Counted from the first letter of the stretch, positions 1 through 8,330 are shown. The stretch is 64,000 nt of DNA from JAWVFM01 sp963739355 (GCA_963739355.1 CAVUAD010000001.1:62001-126000); one strand, 5' to 3'. Program-made: numbers and translations. The notes: generated from the letters alone by a model not told the origin.

Positions 1-820
1 CAAGCGGCGGCCATGCCAGCTGGAAGCCGCGGGCGAGGACGTTCATGCCCTGGGCGAACTTGACCGCGAGGGCGTAGAGGCCGGCCTCGGCGAGGCTTGC
101 GCGGCGCACGAGGACGATGCGGTCGATGAAGCTCAGGGAGTAGATCGAGAGCTCCGCCGGCATCGTGGGCAGGCCGAAGCGGGTCATGCTGCGAAGCAGG
201 GAGCGGTCCGGGACGAGGCCGAGCGAGCGGCGCTCGGCCCACAGGCGCCAGAGGATGAACGGGATCGCGGTGGAGTAGGTGGCCGCGAGCAACCCGTTCG
301 CGCCCTCCTTCTCCAGCACCACGAGCCAGATCGTCACCGGGATCGTCAGCGCGACGTTTGCGATCGTGATCGCGAAGAAGGTCCGGGCCCGCTCGGCGAG
401 GCGGAGCAGGGTCAGGACGTACTCCCAGAGCGTGAGCGTCCAGAGGCCGAGGATCGCCAGGCGGGCGAGCCCGGCGTCCTCGTGGCCGAGCAGCGCGGTG
501 GAGATCGGCCCGGCGAATGCGAGGGCGACCAGCGCGGCGACGGTGGAGGTCCAGAAGAGGCTGGCGAACCCGGTGGCGAGGGCGGCGCGGCGGTCGACAT
601 CGTCGCGGTAGTAGAAGCGCAGAATCGCCTCGATCATCCCCAAGCGGATGACGATGCTGGCGGCGATGACGCTGGCCATCATCACCTCGGCCGCTCCGTA
701 GTCGCTCGGGGTGAGGTAGCGCGTGTAGAGCGGCAGGAGGAAGACCGCGAACACCTTCGAGCCGATACTCGACGCGGTGTACGCGGCGCCCGTGGTGGCC
801 AGACGGCGCAGGTACGACAT
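1..820 (-). CDS. Polysaccharide flippase (Wzx/MATE-like), C-terminus beyond the window
   Basis: Translation from the ATG at 820 gives about 273 residues without a stop before the left edge, so the C-terminal part is missing. The N-terminus (MSYLRRLATTGAAYTASSIG, then FAVFLLPLYTRYLTPSDYG) is the typical opening of oligosaccharide-unit flippases of the MOP superfamily. Several hydrophobic helices follow, separated by short Arg-rich loops. Such proteins move undecaprenyl-linked sugar units to the outer face of the membrane. It starts 2 nt after the stop of the O-antigen-ligase-like gene, so the two are probably co-transcribed and serve one surface-polysaccharide pathway. The family call is firm; the substrate cannot be told. 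Confidence 0.85.
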   Translation of the reverse strand, partial: MSYLRRLATTGAAYTASSIGSKVFAVFLLPLYTRYLTPSDYGAAEVMMASVIAASIVIRLGMIEAILRFYYRDDVDRRAALATGFASLFWTSTVAALVALAFAGPISTALLGHEDAGLARLAILGLWTLTLWEYVLTLLRLAERARTFFAITIANVALTIPVTIWLVVLEKEGANGLLAATYSTAIPFILWRLWAERRSLGLVPDRSLLRSMTRFGLPTMPAELSIYSLSFIDRIVLVRRASLAEAGLYALAVKFAQGMNVLARGFQLAWPPL

Positions 821-822
821 GT

Positions 823-2280
823 CTAGGCGGGGGCGGCGTCCGGCGGGGCCGGCCGCCAGGCGAGCGCGACCCCCACGGCGAGGATGGCCCAGGTGGCGGG
901 GTCCTCGAGAAAGCTCGCGTAGCCGAGCGTGTGCACGAGCATCGTGACGAAGAGCGCGGCAACCGTCGCCCGCGCGGGCGAGCCCCTCACTCCGCCCCCG
1001 AACAGCGCTGCGAGCGCGACGATGACCAGCGCAGCGTACACGGCGACTCCGATGATGCCCTGCTCGGCGGCGACGGTGATCGGGGTGTCGTGCGACGTCG
1101 TGGTCTTCGCCTTCTCGATCCGCGTGTAGAACGCCTCGCCGAACGAGCCCGAGCCGTAGCCCCAGACCGGCCGTGCCTTGGCGAGGTCGAGACCGCCGCG
1201 GATGAGGCTCGTGCGCCCGGCGCCGCCGCTCGAGACCTCCGTGCCATGCGCCCCAACCGCCAGTTCGTAGGCGCCCGCCGCGATCACCCCCGCGGCGACC
1301 GCGGCGACCGCGATCTTCGTGCCGAGCCGCGCCCAGGCCAGCACGAGGAGGGCCGCGAGGAGGGCCGCGAAGCTCGTGAGCGAGAAGCTGAACGCCAGCG
1401 CTGCGAGCGCCAGGACGGCCACGGCGGCGGCGGCAAGCGCGCGCTCGGCTCGCTCCTCCCATGCCATGAGTCCGGCGAGAGCGACCAGCGCCAGCGCCAG
1501 GTAGCGCCCGAAGATGTTCGGGTCCCGGAACAGGGAGTTGACGCGGAAGTAGATGTGGAGCGTGTTCTCCGCCCGGAGGTCGGCGTTGATCAGGAGGTCG
1601 CGGGTGGCGAACTCGACCAGGCCGATCGCCGCGAGGATCGCCGTGGCGGCGGCGATCGCCACAACCGTCCGGCGGAGCAGCTCACGCGACCAGTCGACCT
1701 CACGCAGGAGCGCGTAGAGCGCCGCGAACGGCACGTAGAAGAAAGCGGCGTTCTCAACCGCGTTCTTGACGTCGAGCGAGTAGAGGGCCTGGACGGCGTA
1801 GAGCACGAGGGCGGCGGCGAGCAGGCGGTCGAGAAGGACAGCCGCGCCCGACCGGGCCTGGTCCGCGGGCCAGCCGCGGCCACGGCTGCTCCAGGCGGCC
1901 GCCAGCAGGCCCGAGGCGATGACGGCGTAGAGCGGGACAAGGAGGCTCGACGTGGTGCCGCCGATGTCGATCGGCACCCGCAGCGGCAGGGCGAGCACCG
2001 CCAGGAGCGGGAAGAGATGCCCCCAGCGGCACATCGCCGCCGCGAGAACGACGAGCCCGGCGAGCACCAAGATCGCCAGCCCCACGGCCACGGGCGGGTG
2101 GTCTCGCAGGGAGTCGAACCTGGAGGTGTCCCAGACCTCCGCGCGGATCACCAGGAGCCCGGCGACGAGGCCGGCGCCAAGCGCCGCGTAGCGCAGACGG
2201 GGGTCGCGGAGGAGGAGGCCGGCCGCGGCCCCGCCGAGGGCGGCGAAGAGGCCGATCGCCTGTCCTGTGGAGGCCGTCAC
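823..2280 (-). CDS. O-antigen ligase/polymerase-like polytopic membrane protein
   Basis: A 485-residue, very hydrophobic protein with about eleven to twelve predicted membrane segments and one larger hydrophilic loop in the C-terminal half (near HGTEVSSGGAGRTSLIRGGLD, with a WGYGSGSFGE stretch). This is the layout of the Wzy/WaaL O-antigen ligase family, in which a periplasmic loop carries the active site. The reading frame stays open upstream, but that part is Arg/Ser-rich and antisense-like in composition, and it overlaps the preceding gene. I therefore start at GTG 2280, which has a GAGG ribosome site 7-10 nt upstream. It probably polymerises or ligates the sugar units exported by the neighbouring flippase. 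Confidence 0.8.
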   Translation of the reverse strand: MTASTGQAIGLFAALGGAAAGLLLRDPRLRYAALGAGLVAGLLVIRAEVWDTSRFDSLRDHPPVAVGLAILVLAGLVVLAAAMCRWGHLFPLLAVLALPLRVPIDIGGTTSSLLVPLYAVIASGLLAAAWSSRGRGWPADQARSGAAVLLDRLLAAALVLYAVQALYSLDVKNAVENAAFFYVPFAALYALLREVDWSRELLRRTVVAIAAATAILAAIGLVEFATRDLLINADLRAENTLHIYFRVNSLFRDPNIFGRYLALALVALAGLMAWEERAERALAAAAVAVLALAALAFSFSLTSFAALLAALLVLAWARLGTKIAVAAVAAGVIAAGAYELAVGAHGTEVSSGGAGRTSLIRGGLDLAKARPVWGYGSGSFGEAFYTRIEKAKTTTSHDTPITVAAEQGIIGVAVYAALVIVALAALFGGGVRGSPARATVAALFVTMLVHTLGYASFLEDPATWAILAVGVALAWRPAPPDAAPA

Positions 2281-2287
2281 CGCCGCC

Positions 2288-2725
2288 TCACGTCCTGGTG
2301 TGCGCCGGGCACGGCTCGCCGAGATGGATCCGCTTGGCGATCCACAGCATGTTGCGGCCGCGGTCGGGGAGGTTGACTCGCAGCGCGTACGCGCCGGGCG
2401 ACGCAATTGTCCCGGCGTCGGTGCGGCCGTCCCAGGTGAACGTGACCGGCCTGCCCGCCTGGAGCGCCACGTCGCCGTCCAGGACCCTCGCCGGCGACAG
2501 GCCCTTGCCGACGATCGAGACCACCGCGTGCCGGTCGCTGTAACGGCTGAAGAAGCGCACGCGGGCAACCTCGTCGCCGCGTTGCGGGTCGAAGGAGCAG
2601 GTCAGGCGCTGCACCTGGAGCGCGAGGGTGCCGGTCTTGAAATGGAGGACGGCGGCGGCCGAGGCCAGGGTGGCCACGGCGAGGACGCAGAAGAGGGCGA
2701 GCCCCGCCGGAACCCGGCGGATCAA
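2288..2725 (-). CDS. Membrane-anchored protein with FlgD-like Ig domain
   Basis: A 145-residue protein with an N-terminal hydrophobic segment (residues about 7-27) and an extracytoplasmic beta-rich part. The stretch FTWDGRTDAGTIASPGAYAL, followed by RVNL, matches the FlgD-type Ig-like fold, where a WDGR-x-D-x-G turn precedes a PGxYxLRV strand. The TTG start overlaps the stop of the upstream gene (TTGA), indicating translational coupling. Its position between polysaccharide genes suggests a cell-surface accessory role, but no function can be assigned from sequence alone. Confidence 0.7.
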   Translation of the reverse strand: MIRRVPAGLALFCVLAVATLASAAAVLHFKTGTLALQVQRLTCSFDPQRGDEVARVRFFSRYSDRHAVVSIVGKGLSPARVLDGDVALQAGRPVTFTWDGRTDAGTIASPGAYALRVNLPDRGRNMLWIAKRIHLGEPCPAHTRT

Positions 2726-3567
2726 GATTGCGCCCGGTCGGCGCCGACGATCACCACCACGTCCGCGTTCGGAGCCTGCGCGCTGGTCTCCGAATCGATG
2801 GGCTGAATCGGGGTCACCCCCAGGACCCGCGCCACCTTCGTCGCCTGCCGCTTCTCGCCCGGGCTGAACATCACGACGGTCTGCTGAAAGCTCTTGTGGC
2901 TCTTCGCGACGGACCGGACATCGAAGCCCGCCTTCCGGAGGTCCTTCCCGGCCGCGTCGCCCGCCTTCGAGCTCGGCGTGCCGTTGAGAACCGTGACGCT
3001 CGTGTTGCCCGGCGACAGGGCGTTCGAGCTCGAGCTCTTGGGTGCGGGCTCGTTGCTTCCGCTCAGGATCTGCCCCGACGCGACCAGCCCGCCGACGCCG
3101 GCGAGGACCGCGAGCAGCGCAACGACCGCGAGGGTCCGTGGAGCCATCGCCGCACGAGCGAACCGCCGCCAGCGCGGATGCGGCGCGAGGGCCTCGCGCT
3201 CCATCGTCACTCGCTCGAGCGCCGGACGCTCGGAGGTCACCCGGGCGCCGGGCGGGATCGGAGTGATGCCGGTGTCGAGCCGCTCGCTCGGCGGAATCGG
3301 AGTCATCGGGCCGGGGTCCGTCGCGCCCGGGGCGACGGCCGGGAACTCGCCGGTTGCCCCGAGGACCTCCTCGAGGTCCTCCTCGGCTCGGTCCAGCATC
3401 GTCTCGCTGGCCGCGAGGTCGCGCTGCGGGTGGTCCGGGGCGTTCTCACGAAGCTCGCGCAGCCTCGCCAGGTCGCGGTGCTGAGAGAGGTAGAGCGGCG
3501 TGAGCAGGACGCTGCCGGACAACGCCGCGAGCGACAGGTAATCCGGGATCTCGCTGATGATGCTCAC
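2722..3567 (-). CDS. LytR_C-domain membrane protein (copy 1)
   Basis: A 281-residue protein. It has a hydrophobic N-terminus, an Asp/Glu- and Pro-rich cytoplasmic linker (to about residue 135), one transmembrane helix (TLAVVALLAVLAGVGGLVAS) and an outer domain starting SVTVLNGT that resembles the LytR cell-envelope C-terminal domain (LytR_C). That domain is found in LCP ligases and in stand-alone envelope proteins. The GTG start at 3567 lies 6 nt after the stop of a related gene. With that neighbour it forms a tandem pair inside the polysaccharide cluster, suggesting a role in attaching or organising surface polymer. The LCP catalytic domain itself is absent. Confidence 0.75.
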   Translation of the reverse strand: MSIISEIPDYLSLAALSGSVLLTPLYLSQHRDLARLRELRENAPDHPQRDLAASETMLDRAEEDLEEVLGATGEFPAVAPGATDPGPMTPIPPSERLDTGITPIPPGARVTSERPALERVTMEREALAPHPRWRRFARAAMAPRTLAVVALLAVLAGVGGLVASGQILSGSNEPAPKSSSSNALSPGNTSVTVLNGTPSSKAGDAAGKDLRKAGFDVRSVAKSHKSFQQTVVMFSPGEKRQATKVARVLGVTPIQPIDSETSAQAPNADVVVIVGADRAQS

Positions 3568-3573
3568 GCGCGC

Positions 3574-4341
3574 CTACGGGGAGCTGTCGAAGGCCGCGTT
3601 GTCGACGCCGATCACCAGCGCGAGCGGCGCCCCGCCGGCGACCTTCGTCACCTTGCCGTTCATCGGCTTCGCCTTCAGCTTGCCAAGCTGCCTCCCGGCG
3701 CTCTTGGCCAGGGCCTTCCCGTCCCGGTCCTCTCCGGAGGCGAAGAGCACCACGGAGTCCGGATAGCTCTTCGGCGCGTTGCGGACCACGCCGGCCTTGT
3801 AGCCGGCGGGCTTCACGACGGTGTTGAGGACGTCGTCGGCAAGCCCGGGTACGCCGGTGGTCCCGGGCTGCTGCGAGCCGTTCAGCACCGCAACCTCGAG
3901 GTGCTTGGGGTTGTGCTTCTTCTCCTTCGCGGGCGGCGAGCTCCCGCCGCTTCCCTGGCCGCCGAGCCCGAACCCGCCGGTGACCACTCCCACGGCCACG
4001 ATGGCCGCGACGAGCAGGCCGAGGACGATTCGCGGGTCGACCGGGGAGCGCCGGTCGACCTCCTGGTAGGCGGACCCGAACCGCTCGGCAAGCCCGGCGC
4101 GCCAGCCCGCGAGCCTGAGACGGATGCGCGCGAAGATGCCGACCCGGTCCTCCCGCGACTCGCCCTTCGCCTCGGCGGCCGCGGACGTCGCCTCGGCGGC
4201 CTCCGCCGCCCGCTCAGGAGCTCGGCCCGCCCACTCCCGGAGGCGGCGGATCTCCCGCGCCTGGATGATGAGCAGGATCGCGAGGACGGACAGCGCGAGG
4301 AACGCCGCCACTCCGAGGTATGGGCCGATGCGATCGATCAA
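3574..4341 (-). CDS. LytR_C-domain membrane protein (copy 2)
   Basis: A 255-residue protein built like its downstream neighbour: N-terminal helix (residues about 9-26), an Ala/Glu-rich coiled-coil-like stretch, a second helix (IVLGLLVAAIVAVGVVTGG) and a C-terminal LytR_C-type domain opening with LEVAVLNGS. The outer domain again ends in a strand of the ALVIGVD type. It starts at a TTG (4341). The similar order of domains in two adjacent genes points to an old tandem duplication. Function is inferred only from the domain and the polysaccharide context. Confidence 0.72.
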   Translation of the reverse strand: MIDRIGPYLGVAAFLALSVLAILLIIQAREIRRLREWAGRAPERAAEAAEATSAAAEAKGESREDRVGIFARIRLRLAGWRAGLAERFGSAYQEVDRRSPVDPRIVLGLLVAAIVAVGVVTGGFGLGGQGSGGSSPPAKEKKHNPKHLEVAVLNGSQQPGTTGVPGLADDVLNTVVKPAGYKAGVVRNAPKSYPDSVVLFASGEDRDGKALAKSAGRQLGKLKAKPMNGKVTKVAGGAPLALVIGVDNAAFDSSP

Positions 4342-4377
4342 GGGACTTCGGTCTCAGGGGCTCCAGCGAGGCTATGC

Positions 4378-4396
4378 GCCTCGCGCCCTGCGAGGC
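4378..4396. other. Intercistronic hairpin
   Basis: GCCTCGC and GCGAGGC form a 7-bp stem with a 5-nt loop in the 108-nt gap between the CapD-type gene and the LytR_C pair. There is no T-tract on either side, so it is at best a weak terminator or an RNA-processing structure. The rest of the gap shows nothing recognisable. Confidence 0.3.
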
Positions 4397-4449
4397 CCTA
4401 TTCCGCGCGCGGGCGTGATCTTAGGAGGTATCCCCGCGGCCTCGCCGCG

Positions 4450-6360
4450 TCAGACGGGGGGATCGGCGTCGGGAACGTCCGCGAGCGCGGTCAGGGCGCC
4501 GCGGCGCTCTACGACGGCCTCCACCACCCGTTCGGCGAGGCCGGACTCGTCGCCGGAAGCGAGGAGGTCCTCGAGCATGGCGACGGCCTCCCCCACCCAC
4601 TCCGGATCGATCGGCCTGCGTCGCACGGCGCGGACGATCCGGTCAGCGGTGGTCGGCTGCGAGAGCTCGTCGGCGTTCAGGAGGTCCTCGCTGATCTTCT
4701 CCCCGGGGCGGGGGCCGGTGAACTCGATCGCGATGTCGTCCTCCGGCTCGTAGCCGGCGAGCCGGATCATGTTGGCGGCGAGGTCGACGATGCGGACCGG
4801 CTCGCCCATCTCGAGGACGAACACCTCGCCGGTGGAAGCGCCGAGATCCCCGGCCTGGATGACGAGCTGCACCGCCTCCGGGATGGTCATGAAGTACCGG
4901 GTCATCTCCGGGTGGGTCACCGTCACCGGGCCGCCGCGCTCGATCTGGCGGCGGAAGATCGGGACGACGCTTCCCGAGGAGCCGAGCACGTTGCCGAACC
5001 GCACGATCTTGAAGCGTGTCTGCGCGTGGCGCCGACCCGCGGCCTCCACGACCCACTCGGCCATCGCCTTCGAGGCGCCCATCACCGTCTGGGGGTTGAC
5101 CGCCTTGTCCGTCGAGATGAGGACGAAGCGCTCAGCGCCCGCGACGGCGGCGGTCTCGGCGACCACCCGCGTGGCGAGGACGTTGTTGCGCACCGCCTCC
5201 AGTGGGTTGTCCTCCATGAGCGGCACGTGCTTGTACGCGGCGGCGTGGAAGACCGCGTCCGGCTTGAAGCGCTGCATGACCTCGAGCATGCGCTCGCCCT
5301 CCCGACAGTCGGCGAGCACAGACTCGAAGCGCGTGAAATGCCACTGCTCGCTCATCTCCCTGTCGATCTCGAAGAGGTTGTCCTCGGCCTGGTCGACGAG
5401 CACGAGGAGCTTGGGCCGCACCCGGGCGATCTGGCGCGAGAGCTCGGAGCCGATCGAGCCGCCGGCGCCGGTGACGACGACTACCTTGTCCTCCAGGTAG
5501 GCCCCCACCCGGTCCAGCTCCATCACCACCGGATCGCGGCCCAGGACGTCCTCCACCTGCACCTCGCGCAGCTGGCGGGTGAGCTGGACGCCGCCCCGCA
5601 GGAGCTCGAAGACGGTCGGCAGCGTGCGGACCTGGATATCTCGCTCGCGGCAGGCGGTCACCACCTTCGCGCGGAGCGTTCCCGGCGCGGACGGGATCGC
5701 GATGATCACCTCGTCCGGCGTCTTGCGGTCCAGGACGGACTCGATGTCGTCGGTGGAGCCCAGGACGCGCACGCCGGCGGCGCTCATCCCCCGCTTGCGC
5801 GGGTCGTCGTCAAGGAAGCCGATCGCGCGGTTGCCGAGGTTCGGGTTGAGCTGCATCTCGCGGACGACCATCTGCCCGCCGGAGCCCGCGCCGACCACGA
5901 GCACGCCCCTGGCGTCGCGCCGGGCGGAGCGGCTGGGCCGCTCGGCCAGCATGCGGACCGTCAGCCGGGCGCCGCCCGTGAAGACGAACGCGAGGATGAA
6001 GTCGAAGACGATGACCGAGCGCGGCAGGCCCGAGTTGAAGGGGCGCAGCAGCACGAAGAACGCCACCAGGAGGCCCGTCGCGACCGCCGCGGCCCGGACC
6101 AGGGGCCAGAGCTCCGGCAGACGGAAGTAGCGCCACCACTCGCGGTGCATGCCGAGAACGTCGAAGACGATCGTCTTGCCGAGCGCGACGAAGAGGACAG
6201 AGTGCCAGAGCATCGTGACGTAGCGATCCGGCAGCCCGGTGTCCAGGAACCGCAGCTGGAACGCGACCGCGAAGGCCAGCGCCAGGAGCACCGCGTCGGC
6301 GAGGAAGGCCAGGGCGCGGTGGCGGTAGGCGGGATCGAGTGCTCGTTCGAACCGCGGCAT
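4450..6360 (-). CDS. CapD/WbpM-type membrane nucleotide-sugar 4,6-dehydratase
   Basis: A 636-residue protein. Four N-terminal membrane helices (residues about 15-130) precede a first Rossmann-like domain (VLVVGAGSGG, from about residue 153) and a second, catalytic SDR domain with the NAD-binding VVTGAGGSIG (295-304). The catalytic Tyr of classical SDRs is replaced by Met (M427, in TVMGASK) with Lys K431, as is usual in the WbpM/FlaA1/CapD family. These enzymes convert UDP-GlcNAc to 4-keto-6-deoxy sugars for capsule or glycan synthesis. It is the promoter-proximal gene of the minus-strand polysaccharide genes and has its own -10 element 9 nt before the ATG. Confidence 0.92.
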   Translation of the reverse strand: MPRFERALDPAYRHRALAFLADAVLLALAFAVAFQLRFLDTGLPDRYVTMLWHSVLFVALGKTIVFDVLGMHREWWRYFRLPELWPLVRAAAVATGLLVAFFVLLRPFNSGLPRSVIVFDFILAFVFTGGARLTVRMLAERPSRSARRDARGVLVVGAGSGGQMVVREMQLNPNLGNRAIGFLDDDPRKRGMSAAGVRVLGSTDDIESVLDRKTPDEVIIAIPSAPGTLRAKVVTACRERDIQVRTLPTVFELLRGGVQLTRQLREVQVEDVLGRDPVVMELDRVGAYLEDKVVVVTGAGGSIGSELSRQIARVRPKLLVLVDQAEDNLFEIDREMSEQWHFTRFESVLADCREGERMLEVMQRFKPDAVFHAAAYKHVPLMEDNPLEAVRNNVLATRVVAETAAVAGAERFVLISTDKAVNPQTVMGASKAMAEWVVEAAGRRHAQTRFKIVRFGNVLGSSGSVVPIFRRQIERGGPVTVTHPEMTRYFMTIPEAVQLVIQAGDLGASTGEVFVLEMGEPVRIVDLAANMIRLAGYEPEDDIAIEFTGPRPGEKISEDLLNADELSQPTTADRIVRAVRRRPIDPEWVGEAVAMLEDLLASGDESGLAERVVEAVVERRGALTALADVPDADPPV

Positions 6361-6369
6361 CGGGGCGGA

Positions 6370-6375
6370 AGTCTA
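6370..6375 (-). promoter_or_regulatory. -10 element of the capD-type gene (near-leaderless)
   Basis: TAGACT on the minus strand, separated by 9 nt from the ATG at 6360. It matches the TANNNT-N7-10-start arrangement seen before many genes in this window, which would place the transcript start at or within a few bases of the start codon. Confidence 0.55.
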
Positions 6376-6400
6376 GTGCGCGAAGCGCGGCGGAATGACT

Positions 6401-6452
6401 TGCGGGTGCGCTCCGCATCCTTACGTGCTGCGTTCGGGGCCAACGCCCCTCA
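6401..6452. repeat. Two-hairpin intergenic element, diverged copy
   Basis: A 52-nt element of the same length and layout as the pair at 58776 and 58843. Stem 1 pairs 6404-6410 with 6414-6420 around a 3-nt loop; stem 2 pairs 6436-6440 with 6445-6449 around CAAC. The linker CCTTACGTGCTGCGTTC differs from the other copies at only two or three sites, while the stems differ by compensatory changes. The 5-prime flank GAATGACT also matches that of the 58843 copy (GAATCACT). It lies between two divergent genes. Confidence 0.7.
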
Positions 6453-6472
6453 TGTCGACCCGCGCCCCGCCC

Positions 6473-6501
6473 TAAGATGGGCGGCCGCTTCCAGCGGCCG
6501 C
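6473..6501 (+). promoter_or_regulatory. dedA promoter with large inverted repeat
   Basis: TAAGAT (6473-6478) is a plausible -10 element. A perfect 9-bp inverted repeat follows: arms 6481-6489 (GCGGCCGCT) and 6493-6501 (AGCGGCCGC) with a 3-nt spacer, ending 3 nt before the dedA ATG. The repeat would overlap the expected transcript start, so it could be an operator or an mRNA hairpin that blocks initiation. No Shine-Dalgarno sequence is visible. Confidence 0.45.
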
Positions 6502-6504
6502 TCC

Positions 6505-7143
6505 ATGCTGATCACGGGCGACATCCTCAATCCGATCGTCAACACGGCGACGGACTTCATCGACTCGGCGGGATACGCCGGCGTGTTCGTGCTGATGACG
6601 CTGGAGAGCGCCTGCATCCCGATCCCCAGCGAGGCGATCATGCTGTTCGCCGGCTTCAACGTCTCCGAGGGCAACCTGACGCTGCTTGGGATCGTCGTCG
6701 CGGGGGTCGCCGGGAACGTCCTCGGCGCGCTCATCGCCTACGCGGCGGGCTACTACGGGCGTCTCGAGCTGCTCGAGCGCAACCGCCTGATCCACGTCAG
6801 CAAGGCGCAGCTGGCCCGGGTCGACTCGTGGTACGAGCGCAACGGCTCGGCGACTGTCTTCCTCACGCGGATGATGCCCATCGTCCGCACCTTCAGCTCC
6901 CTGCCGGCCGGCGTCGCGCGCATGCCCCTGGGACGCTTCACGGTGCTGACCGCGCTCGGCTCGATCCCCTGGGTCCTCGCGCTCGGCATCATCGGCAGGG
7001 AGGTCGGCGACCGCTGGGACACCTGGCGCAACCACCTCCACTACCTGGACTACGCAGTCGTGGCGCTCGCCATCGCAGGGATCGCCTACCTGGTGATCCG
7101 CCGCCGCGGAAGGGACGAGTGGGAGCCGACGCCCCCGGCCTGA
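6505..7143 (+). CDS. DedA-family membrane protein
   Basis: A 212-residue polytopic protein. Near the N-terminus it has the motif ESACIPIPSEAIMLFAGF, and later the re-entrant segment with FLTRMMPIVRTFSSLPAG, both diagnostic of DedA/SNARE-associated (PF09335) proteins. Members are proposed to be half-transporters or scramblases affecting undecaprenyl phosphate and phospholipid flipping. That fits the next gene, a UppP-type undecaprenyl-diphosphatase, which it overlaps by 25 nt. The open frame continues far upstream, but only from ATG 6505 does the protein look real. The call is secure; the transported lipid is an inference from family and context. Confidence 0.9.
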   Translation: MLITGDILNPIVNTATDFIDSAGYAGVFVLMTLESACIPIPSEAIMLFAGFNVSEGNLTLLGIVVAGVAGNVLGALIAYAAGYYGRLELLERNRLIHVSKAQLARVDSWYERNGSATVFLTRMMPIVRTFSSLPAGVARMPLGRFTVLTALGSIPWVLALGIIGREVGDRWDTWRNHLHYLDYAVVALAIAGIAYLVIRRRGRDEWEPTPPA

Positions 7144-7943
7144 CGCCGGCGCGCGCCGCCGTCCTCGGGCTGATCCAGGGCCCGACCGAGCTCCTTCCGG
7201 TCTCGAGCTCAGCGCATCTCACTCTCGTGCCATGGCTGCTGGGCTGGAACTGGCAGGACGCCGACTCGGAGGCCCGCAAGAGCTTCGAGGTGGCCGTTCA
7301 CGCGGGCGCTGCGGCGGCGCTGCTGGTCGGCCAGCGGGCGCAGATCCGCGCCGAGCTCGAGGCCTTCGACCGCCGCCGCGCCCTCGTCGTCGGCCTCTCC
7401 TTCCTGCCTCCGGCCGTCGCCGGCCTCTTGCTGGAGCGGCAGATCGAGCGCCGCCTCGGCGGCCCCCGCGCCACGGCGGCCGGGCTCGTGACGGGCGCCG
7501 CGGGCATGGCGATCGCGGACCGCCGGCCCCAGGATCGCGGCCCGGGGGACGCGACACCCGGGGACGGCCTGGCGCTTGGGCTGGCTCAGGCCTGCGCCCT
7601 GATCCCGGGCGTCTCGCGCAACGGCGCGACGCTGACCGCGGCGCGCTGGCGGCGCTTCACCCGCGAGCAGGCGAACCTGCTCTCGCGCACCGTCGCGCTG
7701 CCCGTGATCGTCGGCGCCGCGGCGCTCAAGGGCGTGCGCCTGCGACGGCGGGGAATCGAGCCCGAGCTGCGAACGGCGATGGCCTGCGGCGTCGGCGCGT
7801 CGCTCGCCTCCACGCTTGCCTCGCAGCGTCTGATCGCGCAGGTCGAGCGCGACCGCGCGCTGTGGCCCTACGCCGCCTACCGCGCCCTCCTCGCGGGCGC
7901 GGTGCTCGCCAGGTGGCGCCGCGGCGCCGCGCGGCGGCTCTAG
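7119..7943 (+). CDS. uppP: Undecaprenyl-diphosphatase
   Basis: A 274-residue membrane protein. The two UppP/BacA signatures are visible: QGPTELLPVSSSAH near the N-terminus and PGVSRNGATLTAARW in the second half; together they form the active site that removes one phosphate from undecaprenyl pyrophosphate. I start at GTG 7119 because a GGAAGGG ribosome site sits just upstream and the frame upstream of it is dedA read out of frame. The gene overlaps dedA by 25 nt, so both are translated from one mRNA. Recycling of the lipid carrier serves peptidoglycan and the polysaccharides made by the genes to the left. Confidence 0.9.
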   Translation: MGADAPGLTPARAAVLGLIQGPTELLPVSSSAHLTLVPWLLGWNWQDADSEARKSFEVAVHAGAAAALLVGQRAQIRAELEAFDRRRALVVGLSFLPPAVAGLLLERQIERRLGGPRATAAGLVTGAAGMAIADRRPQDRGPGDATPGDGLALGLAQACALIPGVSRNGATLTAARWRRFTREQANLLSRTVALPVIVGAAALKGVRLRRRGIEPELRTAMACGVGASLASTLASQRLIAQVERDRALWPYAAYRALLAGAVLARWRRGAARRL

Positions 7944-8317
7944 TCCCGGCCGACCCTCACCCGCGTCGTCTTCGCCAGCGGACAGTCGCCGCCGCCGGAC
8001 GCCGCGTAATAGGTGCCCTTCGGGATGCGGCCCTTGAAGCCGATCTCCCACTTGCCCTTGCCGTTGGTGATGTCGCCTCCGGCGCGGTTGAAGTGGCTGC
8101 CGCCCCCGAGCTTGTCCCGGTAGAGCTTGACCTTGACGTGCGTGTCGCACGCCGCCTCCGACGAGGTGACCTTGCCGGTGAAGCGCCCCTTCGGGCCGGC
8201 GTGGTGGTGCGCCGCGATCGAGATGTTCGACGACGTCGCAAACGCGACTCCAACCGCCACGAAGAGGCTCGCGGCCAGCATTCCAGGAACCAACGCCCTG
8301 CGCAGGTGATTTCTCAT
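7940..8317 (-). CDS. Small secreted Ig-like protein (NISI family, copy 1)
   Basis: 125 residues with a clear signal peptide (MRNHLRRALVPGMLAASLF through about residue 28). The mature part is short, basic, beta-rich and has two Cys residues. Its pattern NISI-(x)n-G-x-V-T-SSE-(x)n-C, then KGKWEI and PKGTYYA, recurs in the protein at 11196-11594. The stop codon is shared, through a CTAG, with the convergent uppP stop. A TAAGCT hexamer stands exactly 7 nt before the ATG. The function is unknown; a single Ig-like or carboxypeptidase-regulatory-like sandwich is my best structural guess. Confidence 0.7.
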   Translation of the reverse strand: MRNHLRRALVPGMLAASLFVAVGVAFATSSNISIAAHHHAGPKGRFTGKVTSSEAACDTHVKVKLYRDKLGGGSHFNRAGGDITNGKGKWEIGFKGRIPKGTYYAASGGGDCPLAKTTRVRVGRD

Positions 8318-8324
8318 GCCGGGG

Positions 8325-8330
8325 AGCTTA
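8325..8330 (-). promoter_or_regulatory. -10 element of the secreted-protein gene (leaderless)
   Basis: TAAGCT on the minus strand, 7 nt from the ATG at 8317. Confidence 0.5.

Noticed and set aside
2728..6480. A very long plus-strand open frame continuous with dedA
   Set aside because: It is antisense to the LytR_C and CapD-type genes, whose proteins have clear domains; its own translation is rich in Arg, Glu, His and Gly without any domain. High GC keeps antisense frames open.
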